64,000 bases of DNA from Holophagales bacterium (GTDB lineage: Bacteria; Acidobacteriota; Thermoanaerobaculia; Multivoradales; Multivoraceae). The DNA is taken from positions 1 through 64,000 of the forward strand of contig VXZQ01000011.1 in assembly GCA_009845425.1 (NCBI GenBank). Reading direction: 5' to 3'. The first letter of the stretch is position 1; each line of letters begins with the position of its first letter. The notes below the pieces were generated by a model. The model had not been told where the DNA came from, did not search any database, and saw only the letters and a list, made by a program, of their open reading frames with translations. The position numbers and the translations under genes are program-made. Shown piece by piece: positions 50,641 to 58,468 of this stretch.

Positions 50641-50970
50641 GTGCGCGTTTTCTTCACCAGGACCTATGAGCGGGCCATCCGCAAGCTCATGTCTGATGCA
50701 GACCGACGAGCGATGGAAGCAGCCATTGCCGCCGACCCAGGTGCTGCACCCGTGATCCGCGGGACCGGAGGACTTCGGAAACAGCGGTGGGCTGGTTCGG
50801 GACGAGGCAAACGAGGGGGCGTCCGTACGATCTACTTCTGGCACACCAGTCCTGGCGCCGTCTACCTGCTGACAGCCTATGCGAAGGCAGATCGCACCGA
50901 TCTGAGTCCTGCGGACAGGAAGGCGCTCTCCCGCCTTGTGAGCACGATCAAGAAGGAGGAGGATTCATGA
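50641..50970 (+). CDS. RelE/HigB-family type II toxin
   Basis: A 109-aa protein that in characterised relatives cleaves mRNA on the ribosome. The core is recognisable: 'ADPGAAPVIRGTGGLRKQRWAG', 'GRGKRGGVRTIYFWHTS' and 'YLLTAYAKADRTDLSPADRKAL', the last being a very conserved ending of this subfamily. GTG start at 50641 without a Shine-Dalgarno sequence, in keeping with a leaderless mRNA. Its stop overlaps the antitoxin ATG (ATGA). Toxin-first order is the HigBA-type arrangement. Confidence 0.92.
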   Translation: MRVFFTRTYERAIRKLMSDADRRAMEAAIAADPGAAPVIRGTGGLRKQRWAGSGRGKRGGVRTIYFWHTSPGAVYLLTAYAKADRTDLSPADRKALSRLVSTIKKEEDS

Positions 50971-51272
50971 CGACTCAGCGAACGGAAACGGGCCGTGAGG
51001 TGGAGGCTGCCCTCGGAGAGGTGCTCGCTCACGTGCGCGGCGAAACGCAACTGCCTTGCCGAATCGTCGACGATCCGGCGGCGGAGCGCATCGTTGCGCT
51101 CCGCAAGCGCATGCGGCTCAGTCGTCAGAGCTTCGCGGACCGGTTCGGACTGGATGCCCGTGCCGTGCAGGACTGGGAACAGGGTCGACGAGTGCCGGGC
51201 CGTGCGGCTCGGGTCCTGCTGACTGTCATCGACCGAGAACCGGAGGCGGTCGTGCGCGCCCTCGGCGGCTGA
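50967..51272 (+). CDS. XRE-family antitoxin (HigA/NadS-like)
   Basis: A 101-aa DNA-binding antitoxin. The helix-turn-helix is at residues ~45-72: 'LRKRMRLSRQSFADRFGLD' followed by 'AVQDWEQGRRVPGRAARVLL'. It would neutralise the RelE-type toxin and repress the operon through the palindrome at 50617-50631. The ribosome-binding site AGGAGGA sits in the toxin 3' end. A small GC stem (gccgc/gcggc, near 51278) follows the stop. Confidence 0.92.
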   Translation: MTTQRTETGREVEAALGEVLAHVRGETQLPCRIVDDPAAERIVALRKRMRLSRQSFADRFGLDARAVQDWEQGRRVPGRAARVLLTVIDREPEAVVRALGG

Positions 51273-51314
51273 GGGGCCGCGCGGTGCGGCGGTCAAGCTG
51301 AAAGACCGGCGCAA

Positions 51315-51402
51315 CTACCCAAGAAACAAGGTCGACTACCCAAGAAACTACCCAAGAAACGGCCCCGACTACCCAAGAAACAAGGCCGACTACCCAAGAA
51401 AC
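51315..51402. repeat. Five direct repeats of ctacccaagaaac with 21/12-bp phasing
   Basis: Copies start at 51315, 51336, 51348, 51369 and 51390, so the steps are 21, 12, 21 and 21 bp. Linkers are aaggtcga, none, ggccccga and aaggccga-like. The array fills the gap between the antitoxin stop and the MFS gene end; it could be an iteron-like protein-binding array, a short minisatellite or remains of a mobile element. It is too short and the linkers too similar for a CRISPR. Confidence 0.75.
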
Positions 51403-51429
51403 GGCCTCGACTGCCGACCGACGCCCCCC

Positions 51430-52803
51430 TCAATCCACCTCCCACTTCCCAGCCTCCTCCATCGCCTTCCGGTACGCCGACAGGCAGTACCAGAACAGCA
51501 GCGCGCCCGCCGGCTTGAAGATCGCCTGCATGGTGGCGAGCGAGTAGTGGACCTTGCCGTCGTCCTGGAAGAGGAAATCGGTGAAGGCGGCCAGGGTGCT
51601 GGTGCCGAAGGCCATGCCGATGAAGCTGGTCAGGAAGATGTAGAAGGCGGTGGCCTGGCCGCGCATCTGGTTCGGCGTGATCGGCTGAAACGCGGCCGCC
51701 ATCACGCCGAGGTAGGCGCCCGAGAAGATCATCCCGGGGATCAGCACCAGCAGGGTGAGCGTCGCGCTGCCCACGAGCGGCGCCGCTACCGAGGGCGGCG
51801 TCGCGATCAGGGTCGTCGCCAGCAGGGTCCGAACGTAGGCGTCCCTGTAGCCGCGCGCCGCAAGGCGGTTGGCGATCCAGGGCGCGACCATGATGCCGAC
51901 GACCCCGGTGATGATCGAGATCGTCCCGTAGCTCGTTCCCGCGTCCCCGCGGCTCAGGCCGTAGTTGCGAACGAGGAATTCGGGATACCACGCGGAGGAG
52001 CCGTAGCCGGCCATCGCCAGCATGGATGAGCCGATGAACAGCGGCAGGTAGACGCGCTTGCGCTCCCAGATGAACCTGACGAACTCGGAAACCGGCAGAT
52101 GCTCCCTTCCGCTCCGTGAAACCGCCAGCTCCTTGCGCCGCGGCTCGACCATCGTCAGCAGCAGCAGCGCCAGCAGAACCCCCGGCAGGCCGACCGTGAC
52201 CAGCGTCGCCTGCCAGGGTTGCAGCGTGCCGATGACCGGCAGGTCGATCGGACCGATGCGGGTGTAGTAGTCGATCAGCAGGCCGCCGATCACCAGGGCG
52301 AAGCCGCCGCCGACCCGCACGCCCGTCTTGTAGAAGGACATCGCGTAGCCGAAGTGGGCCGGGCGGTAGCTGTCGGTGATGATCGAGTAGGCGGGCGGGG
52401 CAAGCCCGGCCTCGCCGGCGCCGACCGCCATCCGTGAAGCGAACAGTTGCGACACGCTGTTGGCCAGCCCTCCCGCCGCCGTCGCCAGGCTCCAGAAGGC
52501 GACGCTGGCGGCGACGATGACCCTGCGCGAGTAGTGGTCGGCGAGCCGGCCCAGAGGGAAGCTCGCGAAGCTGTACACCAGCGCGAAGGCGGCGCCGGCG
52601 AGCAGGCTGTACTGGAAGTCGGTGATCCCGAACTGCTCCCGGATCGGGCCGACCAGGAGGGAGAGGATGTTGCGGTCGAGAAACGACAGCACGTAGGCGA
52701 GGAACAGGAGGACGACGCCGTAGTTGGCGGCGCCGAGCGACGGGTAGCCGGCGGCCGTCTCCGCCGACCCGGCCTCGCCCGCGGTCCTCGTGTCGACGGT
52801 CAA
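51430..52803 (-). CDS. MFS transporter, spinster-like
   Basis: A 457-aa major-facilitator protein with 12 hydrophobic helices. Family landmarks: 'LSFLDRNILSLLVGPIREQFGITDFQYSLL' spread over helix 1 and loop, 'GRLADHYSRRVIV' (the G-x-L-a-D-r-x-x-R-r loop) and 'VGAGEAGLAPPAYSIITDSY' in helix 5, all typical of spinster-homologue transporters. The likely start is TTG 52803, whose last two bases overlap the TGA of the deacylase gene (TTGA). It probably moves the product or substrate of the D-aminoacylase-like enzyme. Confidence 0.9.
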   Translation of the reverse strand: MTVDTRTAGEAGSAETAAGYPSLGAANYGVVLLFLAYVLSFLDRNILSLLVGPIREQFGITDFQYSLLAGAAFALVYSFASFPLGRLADHYSRRVIVAASVAFWSLATAAGGLANSVSQLFASRMAVGAGEAGLAPPAYSIITDSYRPAHFGYAMSFYKTGVRVGGGFALVIGGLLIDYYTRIGPIDLPVIGTLQPWQATLVTVGLPGVLLALLLLTMVEPRRKELAVSRSGREHLPVSEFVRFIWERKRVYLPLFIGSSMLAMAGYGSSAWYPEFLVRNYGLSRGDAGTSYGTISIITGVVGIMVAPWIANRLAARGYRDAYVRTLLATTLIATPPSVAAPLVGSATLTLLVLIPGMIFSGAYLGVMAAAFQPITPNQMRGQATAFYIFLTSFIGMAFGTSTLAAFTDFLFQDDGKVHYSLATMQAIFKPAGALLFWYCLSAYRKAMEEAGKWEVD

Positions 52804-54329
52804 CGCGCGAAGCGGCCGACGATCGGGCGACCGGGGCTGACTCCCTCCACCGTCTCGCCGTCGCGCACGACGAACACGCCGTTCACCATCGTGTGGACGA
52901 TGCCCTCCGAGAACGAGAGCCCGCCCTCGAAGGTGGCGGTGTCGATCACGGTGTCCGGGTCGAACACCACGATGTCCGCGTCGGCGCCGACCTGGATCCG
53001 CCCCTTCCGTCTCATCTGCTCGGACATCGTCGCCACCCGGTCCGCCGGGAGCAGGCTCATCTTCAACAGGGCCGTCATCAGGTCGAGGGTGCCCCGCTCA
53101 CGCACGTAGCGGCCGAGAATCCGGGAGTAGGTGCCGGCCGTCCGCGGGTGCGCACCCGGGGCGTAGGGCATGCCGTCGGAGGCGACGATCACCCAGTCGT
53201 TGCCGAGGGCCGTCTCGATCCACTCCTCCTTCATGAAGTGGAGAATCACGGTTCCGCCCTCGCGGCGGTACCGCTCGAAGGTCTCCTTCGTCAGCCTCTC
53301 CCCCGTCTCCTCCCACTGCAGGTCGCCGTAGTCGATCTGCAGGCGGTCCTGCCAGCCCTCGTCGAAGATGGAGGACTCGAGGCTGGTCGAGCCGGCGGTG
53401 TAGGGGTACGCCTCCGTCGTCACGTCCAGCCCCAGGCGGGCAGCGCCGTCGATCATGTCGAGGACCGTGTCGATCTCTCCCAGCGCCATGCTGTTGACGT
53501 GCACGATGTGCAGCGGCGCCCCGGTCCCGACCGCGTTGGCCAGGACTTCCTGCATCGCGTCGATGCTCATCGAGCGCACGTGCGTGTGGATGGTGGCCCG
53601 CTTCTCGCCGGCGAACCGGAAGACCTCGAAGATCTCCCTGCGGCTGGCGCCGGGGTAGTACTGGGTCGCCATCCCGATGCCCAAGCCGCCCTGCTCGAGC
53701 CCGTGCTGCAAGTGCTCCAGCATGGCCGGGAAGCGCTCGGGCGGCAGTTCCGCGTAGTACGTCCTTTGCGCGGCATCGCGCATGGAGTCGAGCGGTTCGT
53801 CCTCAGCGCCGGCTGCCGCGAAGGCCGCCGCGAGGTCCGCCCGTTCCTCCTCCGGGACGATCTCCAGGCCCCTCAGGGCGCCGTGGTTGACCGTGACGCC
53901 GTAGTTCACGAGCGATCTGCCGCGTCTCGAGTCCAGGAACGATCCGACATCCGGCACGCCCCATTCGAGTTCCAGCGCCGTGGTCACACCGTCCCGCGCC
54001 TGGTACTCGTGCGCCTGCGGACCCTGACCGTGGGCGTGGAGGTCGACGAACCCAGGGGCCAGAACCAGGCCGGCAGCGTCAATCAGGACGCCTCCGTCGG
54101 CGAGCGAGTCCGCGAGGGACTCTTCGGTGAGGGCGGCGATGACGTGGCCCCGGACGCCCACGTTCCGGACCTCGTCGAGCCTCCTCTCGGGGTCGATGAC
54201 GCGGGCCCCCTGGAAGACGATGTCGAACTCCTGCGTGTCGGCCTCGCCGCTCCCGTCCGTGGCGGGGTTGCAGCCGAGAAGAAGCGTCGCGAGAAGGGGG
54301 ACCGTTCTGGCAAACGATGAGGGGGTCAT
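52800..54329 (-). CDS. N-acyl-D-amino-acid deacylase-like amidohydrolase lipoprotein
   Basis: A 509-aa amidohydrolase-superfamily enzyme. A lipoprotein signal ends at lipobox L-L-G-C (residues ~16-19). The metal site is visible: H-x-H in 'FVDLHAHGQG', the Glu region 'TTALELEWGV', later 'HTHVRS' and 'HVNSMAL', and the Asp in 'VIVASDGMPY'. D-aminoacylases remove N-acyl groups from D-amino acids; relatives include dihydroorotase-like and urease-like enzymes. It is coupled to the MFS transporter and divergent from a degenerate M19 protein (75-bp gap). A GTATAC hexamer upstream could be part of a promoter. Confidence 0.87.
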   Translation of the reverse strand: MTPSSFARTVPLLATLLLGCNPATDGSGEADTQEFDIVFQGARVIDPERRLDEVRNVGVRGHVIAALTEESLADSLADGGVLIDAAGLVLAPGFVDLHAHGQGPQAHEYQARDGVTTALELEWGVPDVGSFLDSRRGRSLVNYGVTVNHGALRGLEIVPEEERADLAAAFAAAGAEDEPLDSMRDAAQRTYYAELPPERFPAMLEHLQHGLEQGGLGIGMATQYYPGASRREIFEVFRFAGEKRATIHTHVRSMSIDAMQEVLANAVGTGAPLHIVHVNSMALGEIDTVLDMIDGAARLGLDVTTEAYPYTAGSTSLESSIFDEGWQDRLQIDYGDLQWEETGERLTKETFERYRREGGTVILHFMKEEWIETALGNDWVIVASDGMPYAPGAHPRTAGTYSRILGRYVRERGTLDLMTALLKMSLLPADRVATMSEQMRRKGRIQVGADADIVVFDPDTVIDTATFEGGLSFSEGIVHTMVNGVFVVRDGETVEGVSPGRPIVGRFAR

Positions 54330-54404
54330 GATCCGGCCGATGGTATACACCCCTCTGCACCGTAGCCCGCTACATCCGACTCTCTCGACCACGGAGTGGT
54401 AGCC

Positions 54405-55598
54405 ATGCCGTCGAAGACCCCCGCGCGTACCCGCCTGTCACGCCGAACGCTGCTCGGGCAAGGCGCCGGGGCGGGCGCTCTCCTCGCCGCGTCGACGGTC
54501 GGCGCGCCGTACCTCGCCTTCGGCAGGCACAGGCTGTTCGCCCAGAGCGAGGAGCGGTACTCGACGCGGGCAGTCGACCTGATGGGCGACTCGCTGGTCA
54601 TCGACATGCTGAGTCCGCTCACGCTGGCGTCGTCGACCATGCGGGCCTGGTACGGCAACCCCGAGAACATCCCCGAGTCGTTCTGGGACGATCTCGACCG
54701 TTCCGGGATCGACGCCGTTCTCGACGCGGTGGGAACCGGCCCCTTCGGCGCCAGGGAATCCGTTCTGGAGCGGGTGGCGGGAGTCAACGGCGTCGTCGCG
54801 CACAACGGGCACCGGATGCTCCGCGTCTCTCGAGCCGCGGACCTCGACGAAGCGGCGCGAAGCGGCCGCGTCGGCATGATCTTCGGCGTGCAGAACGCCG
54901 ATCACTTCCACTCGCTGGACGACGTCAGATACTTCTACGGGCTCGGCCAGCGCGTGTCGCAGTTGACCTACAACGCGCGCAACCTGATCGGCACCGGAGC
55001 GACCGACCGGATCGACGGCGGCCTGTCGAACTGGGGGGTCGCGATCATCGAGCGGATGAACGACGTCGGGATGGCCGTGGACGTGTCGCACTGCGGCGAC
55101 CGCACGTCGCTCGACGCCTTCGAAGCCTCGAAGAAGCCCGTCCTGGTCACCCACTCGAACGTCCGGGCGCTCGCGGACGGCCACGTCCGCTGCAAGCCGG
55201 ACGAGGTCATCGACGCGGTCAGGAAGGCCGGCAGCGTCTTCGGCGTGACGAACATCCGGATGTTCGTCAAGGCCGACGAGCCGACGACCGTCGAGCACTA
55301 TCTCGACCACTTCGACTACCTGACGAAGCGGATCGGCGCCGAGCACGTGGGCATCGGCAGCGACATCGACCTCTACGGCTACGACGACATGCCGAAGGCG
55401 GACTACGAGCGGCTCAAGGCCGCCTACCAGCAGGGCAAGTACCGTTTCCGGGACCAGATCGATATCCCGGAGGTGGCCCACCCCCAACGGGTCTTCGACC
55501 TCACCGAGGGCCTGATCCGGCGGGGCTACACGGACCCCGACATTCGGGGCATCCTCGGCGGCAACTTCCGCCGGGTTCTGGAGGAGATCTGGGGATGA
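54405..55598 (+). CDS. Tat-exported M19 dipeptidase-fold protein with degenerate metal site
   Basis: About 397 aa. The N terminus has a twin-arginine motif (SRRTLLG) and hydrophobic stretch. The fold is recognisable from 'VDVSHCGDRTSLDAF', 'VTHSNVRAL', 'GIGSDIDLYGY' and 'IRGILGGNFRRVLEEIWG'. However, the first-metal ligands are lost: where VIDGHxD is expected it reads V-I-D-M-L-S-P (L69 and P71 replace His and Asp), and the bridging Glu is Q163. The later His ligands remain. It may bind one metal, use other chemistry, or be inactive. The ATG at 54405 has GGAG 8 bases upstream; a GTG at 54396 is the alternative. Its stop overlaps the serine hydrolase start (ATGA). Confidence 0.86.
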   Translation: MPSKTPARTRLSRRTLLGQGAGAGALLAASTVGAPYLAFGRHRLFAQSEERYSTRAVDLMGDSLVIDMLSPLTLASSTMRAWYGNPENIPESFWDDLDRSGIDAVLDAVGTGPFGARESVLERVAGVNGVVAHNGHRMLRVSRAADLDEAARSGRVGMIFGVQNADHFHSLDDVRYFYGLGQRVSQLTYNARNLIGTGATDRIDGGLSNWGVAIIERMNDVGMAVDVSHCGDRTSLDAFEASKKPVLVTHSNVRALADGHVRCKPDEVIDAVRKAGSVFGVTNIRMFVKADEPTTVEHYLDHFDYLTKRIGAEHVGIGSDIDLYGYDDMPKADYERLKAAYQQGKYRFRDQIDIPEVAHPQRVFDLTEGLIRRGYTDPDIRGILGGNFRRVLEEIWG

Positions 55599-57136
55599 GA
55601 GTCAGACACATCGCCCTGGCGGTTCTCGCCGTCGCGTTCGTCGCCGTCCCGCTGTGGTCCGACACCGTCGACGAGCGGCTCGACGGCTTCGACCCGTGGG
55701 TCGAATCGATCATGCAGGAGTGGAAGGTCCCGGGTCTCGGCGTCGCGATCGTCGAGGACGGCAAGACCGTGTTCGCCAAGGGCTACGGCTGGCGCAACGT
55801 CGAAGACAAGCTGCCCGTGACTCCCGACACGCTCTTCGCCATCGGCTCGAACACGAAATCGTTCACGGCCACCCTGCTGGCGATGCAGGTGGACGACGGC
55901 GCCCTCGCCTGGGACGACCCGATCCGGACGGTGCTTCCCGAGTTCCGGCTCCACGACCCGGCGGCGACGGACGAGATGACCGCCGTCGACCTGCTGAGCC
56001 ACCGCTCGGGCCTGCCGCGTCACGACCTGTACTGGTACGCCACGGGCAGGAACCGATCCGAGCTGCTGGCGGGGCTTCACCACCTGGAGCCCTCCGCCTC
56101 CTTCAGGAGCAGGTACCAGTACCAGAACCTCATGTTCATGACCGCCGGCATCGTCTCCGAGCGCGTCGGCGGCAAGTCCTGGGAGGAACTCGTCCAGGAG
56201 CGCGTCCTCACCCCGCTCGGCATCGAACGGGCCACCTTCTCGGTGATCCGGATGCAGGAGGACGACGACTTCTCCTACGGCTACGGCGCGGACGAGGAGA
56301 TCGAGCGGGTTCCGTTCCGCAACATCGACGCGATCGGACCGGCCGGATCGATCAACATGTCGGCCCGCGACCTCGCCACCTACGTCCGGTTCCACCTCGC
56401 CTACGGAAAGGTCGGCGACAAGCAGATCCTGAAGGAGGCGTCGGCCAGGCTCATGCAGCTCCCCCAGATGGTGCTGACCGGCCCGCTCCAGCAGCGCCTG
56501 CAGGACGGCCCGGAGATCGGCGACCCCACCTACGGGCTCGGCCTCATGGTGAGCACCTACCGGGGCCGCAAGCACGTCAGCCACGGCGGCGGCATCGACG
56601 GCTTCATCTCGGCGATGGAGTGGCTGCCCGACGAGAAGATCGGCGTCGTCGCGTTGTCCAACACCTCGCACACCGGAACGGTGCCGGCGCTCGTCGTCCG
56701 CAACGCGTTCGATCGCATGCTGGGGCTCGAGCCGATCGACTGGGCTGAGCGCGCCCGCGAGCGGGAAGCCGAAGCGAAGGAGAAAGCCGAGGAAGCGAAG
56801 AAGAAGGACCTCGCCGCAGCGGTGCCGGACACGAGCCCCTCCCACCCGCTCGCCGACCACGCCGGCGAGTACGAGCACGAGGGCTACGGCAAGGCCTCCG
56901 TGCGGACTGACGGAGACGGCCTGGTCCTTAAGGTCGCGGGCATCGAGTTCCCCCTCCGGCACTACCACTACGACGTGTGGATGGTCCCCTACGACCTGCC
57001 GGCCGGCTCGGCCGCGTCAGGCCGCGGCGGCGCCAAGGTCCGCTTCGACTACGGTAACGACGGGAAGATCAACGTCGTGGCCGTGCCGCTCGAGCCGTCC
57101 GTCCCGCCCCTCCGCTTCCAGCGCGCCGGCGACTGA
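55595..57136 (+). CDS. Exported class C beta-lactamase-fold serine hydrolase with C-terminal beta domain
   Basis: A 513-aa hydrolase. Signal peptide ~1-22; nucleophile motif S85-N-T-K88; Tyr motif Y-Q-N in 'YQYQNLM'; third motif region 'HVSHGGGIDGF' (HGG). Residues ~385-410 are an Ala/Glu/Lys-rich charged helix ('AREREAEAKEKAEEAKKK') linking to a ~100-aa C-terminal beta domain of the DUF3471 type. This is the architecture of many D-aminopeptidase/CubicO enzymes. It is coupled to the degenerate M19 gene. Probable periplasmic peptide or amide hydrolase; substrate unknown. Confidence 0.9.
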   Translation: MRVRHIALAVLAVAFVAVPLWSDTVDERLDGFDPWVESIMQEWKVPGLGVAIVEDGKTVFAKGYGWRNVEDKLPVTPDTLFAIGSNTKSFTATLLAMQVDDGALAWDDPIRTVLPEFRLHDPAATDEMTAVDLLSHRSGLPRHDLYWYATGRNRSELLAGLHHLEPSASFRSRYQYQNLMFMTAGIVSERVGGKSWEELVQERVLTPLGIERATFSVIRMQEDDDFSYGYGADEEIERVPFRNIDAIGPAGSINMSARDLATYVRFHLAYGKVGDKQILKEASARLMQLPQMVLTGPLQQRLQDGPEIGDPTYGLGLMVSTYRGRKHVSHGGGIDGFISAMEWLPDEKIGVVALSNTSHTGTVPALVVRNAFDRMLGLEPIDWAERAREREAEAKEKAEEAKKKDLAAAVPDTSPSHPLADHAGEYEHEGYGKASVRTDGDGLVLKVAGIEFPLRHYHYDVWMVPYDLPAGSAASGRGGAKVRFDYGNDGKINVVAVPLEPSVPPLRFQRAGD

Positions 57137-57139
57137 TCC

Positions 57140-57301
57140 AGCGGTCCGTGGCAGAAGTCGCGCTGCATTCGAGCGGCCATGCATCCCGCCCGGCATCGTT
57201 GCTCTTCGGTCGAATACGACCCGGTATGCTCCCTCATCGCGCCTTGCCGGACGAGCGCCTGACCGCTCTCGGTGCGACGCCGACTTCTGCCACGGACCGC
57301 T
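57140..57301. other. 162-bp non-coding element bounded by a perfect 21-bp inverted repeat
   Basis: The left arm (57140-57160, agcggtccgtggcagaagtc plus g) is the exact reverse complement of the right arm (57281-57301). Inside, gagcgg (57171-57176) pairs with ccgctc (57263-57268) and ccggca (57190-57195) with tgccgg (57245-57250), all nested in the same axis, so one strand can fold into a long rod-like RNA. It starts 3 bases after the serine hydrolase stop and ends 14 bases before the YkvI-like start. It could be a structured RNA, a large attenuator or a MITE-like element; no target-site duplication is seen. Confidence 0.7.
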
Positions 57302-57315
57302 AGACGGCGACGGCA

Positions 57316-58452
57316 ATGCCGGGCAGGGCGCCAACCCGCTTCCACACCCTGCTTCTGCCGGCGATCGTCGCGCAGTCGATGATCATCGGCGGCGGCTACG
57401 CGACGGGGCGGGAGGTTGTCCAGTACGCCGGTCGCTTCGGGACCTGGGGCTGGCTGTCGGTCGCGATCATCGCGGTCTGCTTCTCGCTCGTCATGGCGCT
57501 GGCCTTCGAACTGGCGCGGCTGGCCGGCGCGTACGACTACAAGGCCTGGAGCCGGAACCTGGTCGGGCCGTTCTGGTGGCTCGTCGACCTCCTCTTCCTC
57601 AGCATGATGCTGCTGGTCATCGCCGTCATGACGGCGGCCATCGGCGAAGTCCTCCAGCAGACCCTGGCGTTTCCGAAGCCGCTCAGCCTGGTCCTGGCCC
57701 TGGCATGCGTCGGCTTCCTCACCTGGCGCGGGTCCGGTTTCATCGAGCGGGCGAAGACCTGGGGCAGCGCGGCCCTGTACCTGGGCTACTGCGCGTTCTC
57801 GGTCCTCGTGCTGACGGCGCCTGTCGGAGACGCTGCCGCGCCGCCGCCCGGCTCCGAGGTCGGTGCCGGAGAGGTGGTCATCGCGGCCGTCCTGTACGTC
57901 GCCTACAACGTCGCCGTCGTGCCGGCCGTCCTCTTCTGCCTCCACCGGCAGACCCGGCGCAGCGAAACCTTCGCGTCCGGGATCCTTTCCGGCCTGGCGA
58001 TGACGATTCCGTTCGCCCTGACCCTGGCCTGCCTCCTGCGGTTCCCCCACCCCTCGGTGATGGAGGCGGAAGTGCCCTGGCTGCGGCTGATCGGTACCGC
58101 GGCCGACGGACGCGCCGGCGGCGCGGCCCTCTGGATCGCCCTTTTCGGACTGGTCGCCGGCTGGACGCTGATCGAGACCGCCGTCGGCTCGATTCACGCG
58201 CTCCTCCATCGCGTCGAACGCAACCTCGGCGACCTGCCGCGCCGCTGGAGGCCCGCCTCCGGCGCGCTCACGCCGAGGCAGAAGGCGCTGACCGCCGTCC
58301 TCGTCCTCGCGGCCGCAGCCGGCCTCTCCACGATCGGCATCATCGACCTCGTCGCCCGGGGCTACGGCACGCTCGCCTGGGGCTTCATCGCACTGATCGT
58401 GCTGCCGCTCTTCGTCGTCGTGCCGTACCGGGCGTTCAAGACGTCCGGATAG
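57316..58452 (+). CDS. YkvI-family membrane transporter-like protein
   Basis: A 378-aa polytopic protein with about ten helices, related to Bacillus YkvI and to the amino-acid/polyamine transporter superfamily. The opening 'LLPAIVAQSMIIGGGYATGREVVQYAG' has the unwound-helix GGGYATGRE motif expected for such a transporter. Function is not established for the family; amino-acid transport is the usual inference and fits the peptide-degrading genes upstream. It follows the inverted-repeat element, which may control its expression. No strong Shine-Dalgarno precedes the ATG. It is convergent with the YIP1-like gene. Confidence 0.8.
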   Translation: MPGRAPTRFHTLLLPAIVAQSMIIGGGYATGREVVQYAGRFGTWGWLSVAIIAVCFSLVMALAFELARLAGAYDYKAWSRNLVGPFWWLVDLLFLSMMLLVIAVMTAAIGEVLQQTLAFPKPLSLVLALACVGFLTWRGSGFIERAKTWGSAALYLGYCAFSVLVLTAPVGDAAAPPPGSEVGAGEVVIAAVLYVAYNVAVVPAVLFCLHRQTRRSETFASGILSGLAMTIPFALTLACLLRFPHPSVMEAEVPWLRLIGTAADGRAGGAALWIALFGLVAGWTLIETAVGSIHALLHRVERNLGDLPRRWRPASGALTPRQKALTAVLVLAAAAGLSTIGIIDLVARGYGTLAWGFIALIVLPLFVVVPYRAFKTSG

Positions 58453-58468
58453 GGGAGCTTTGCCGGTG

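Noticed and set aside
51315..51402. CRISPR array
   Set aside because: Repeats are 13 bp, spacers are 8 bp or none and nearly identical, and no cas gene is present.
57140..57301. Confirmed transposable element
   Set aside because: The terminal repeats fit a MITE, but there is no target-site duplication, no transposase and no second copy in the window, so the call is left open.
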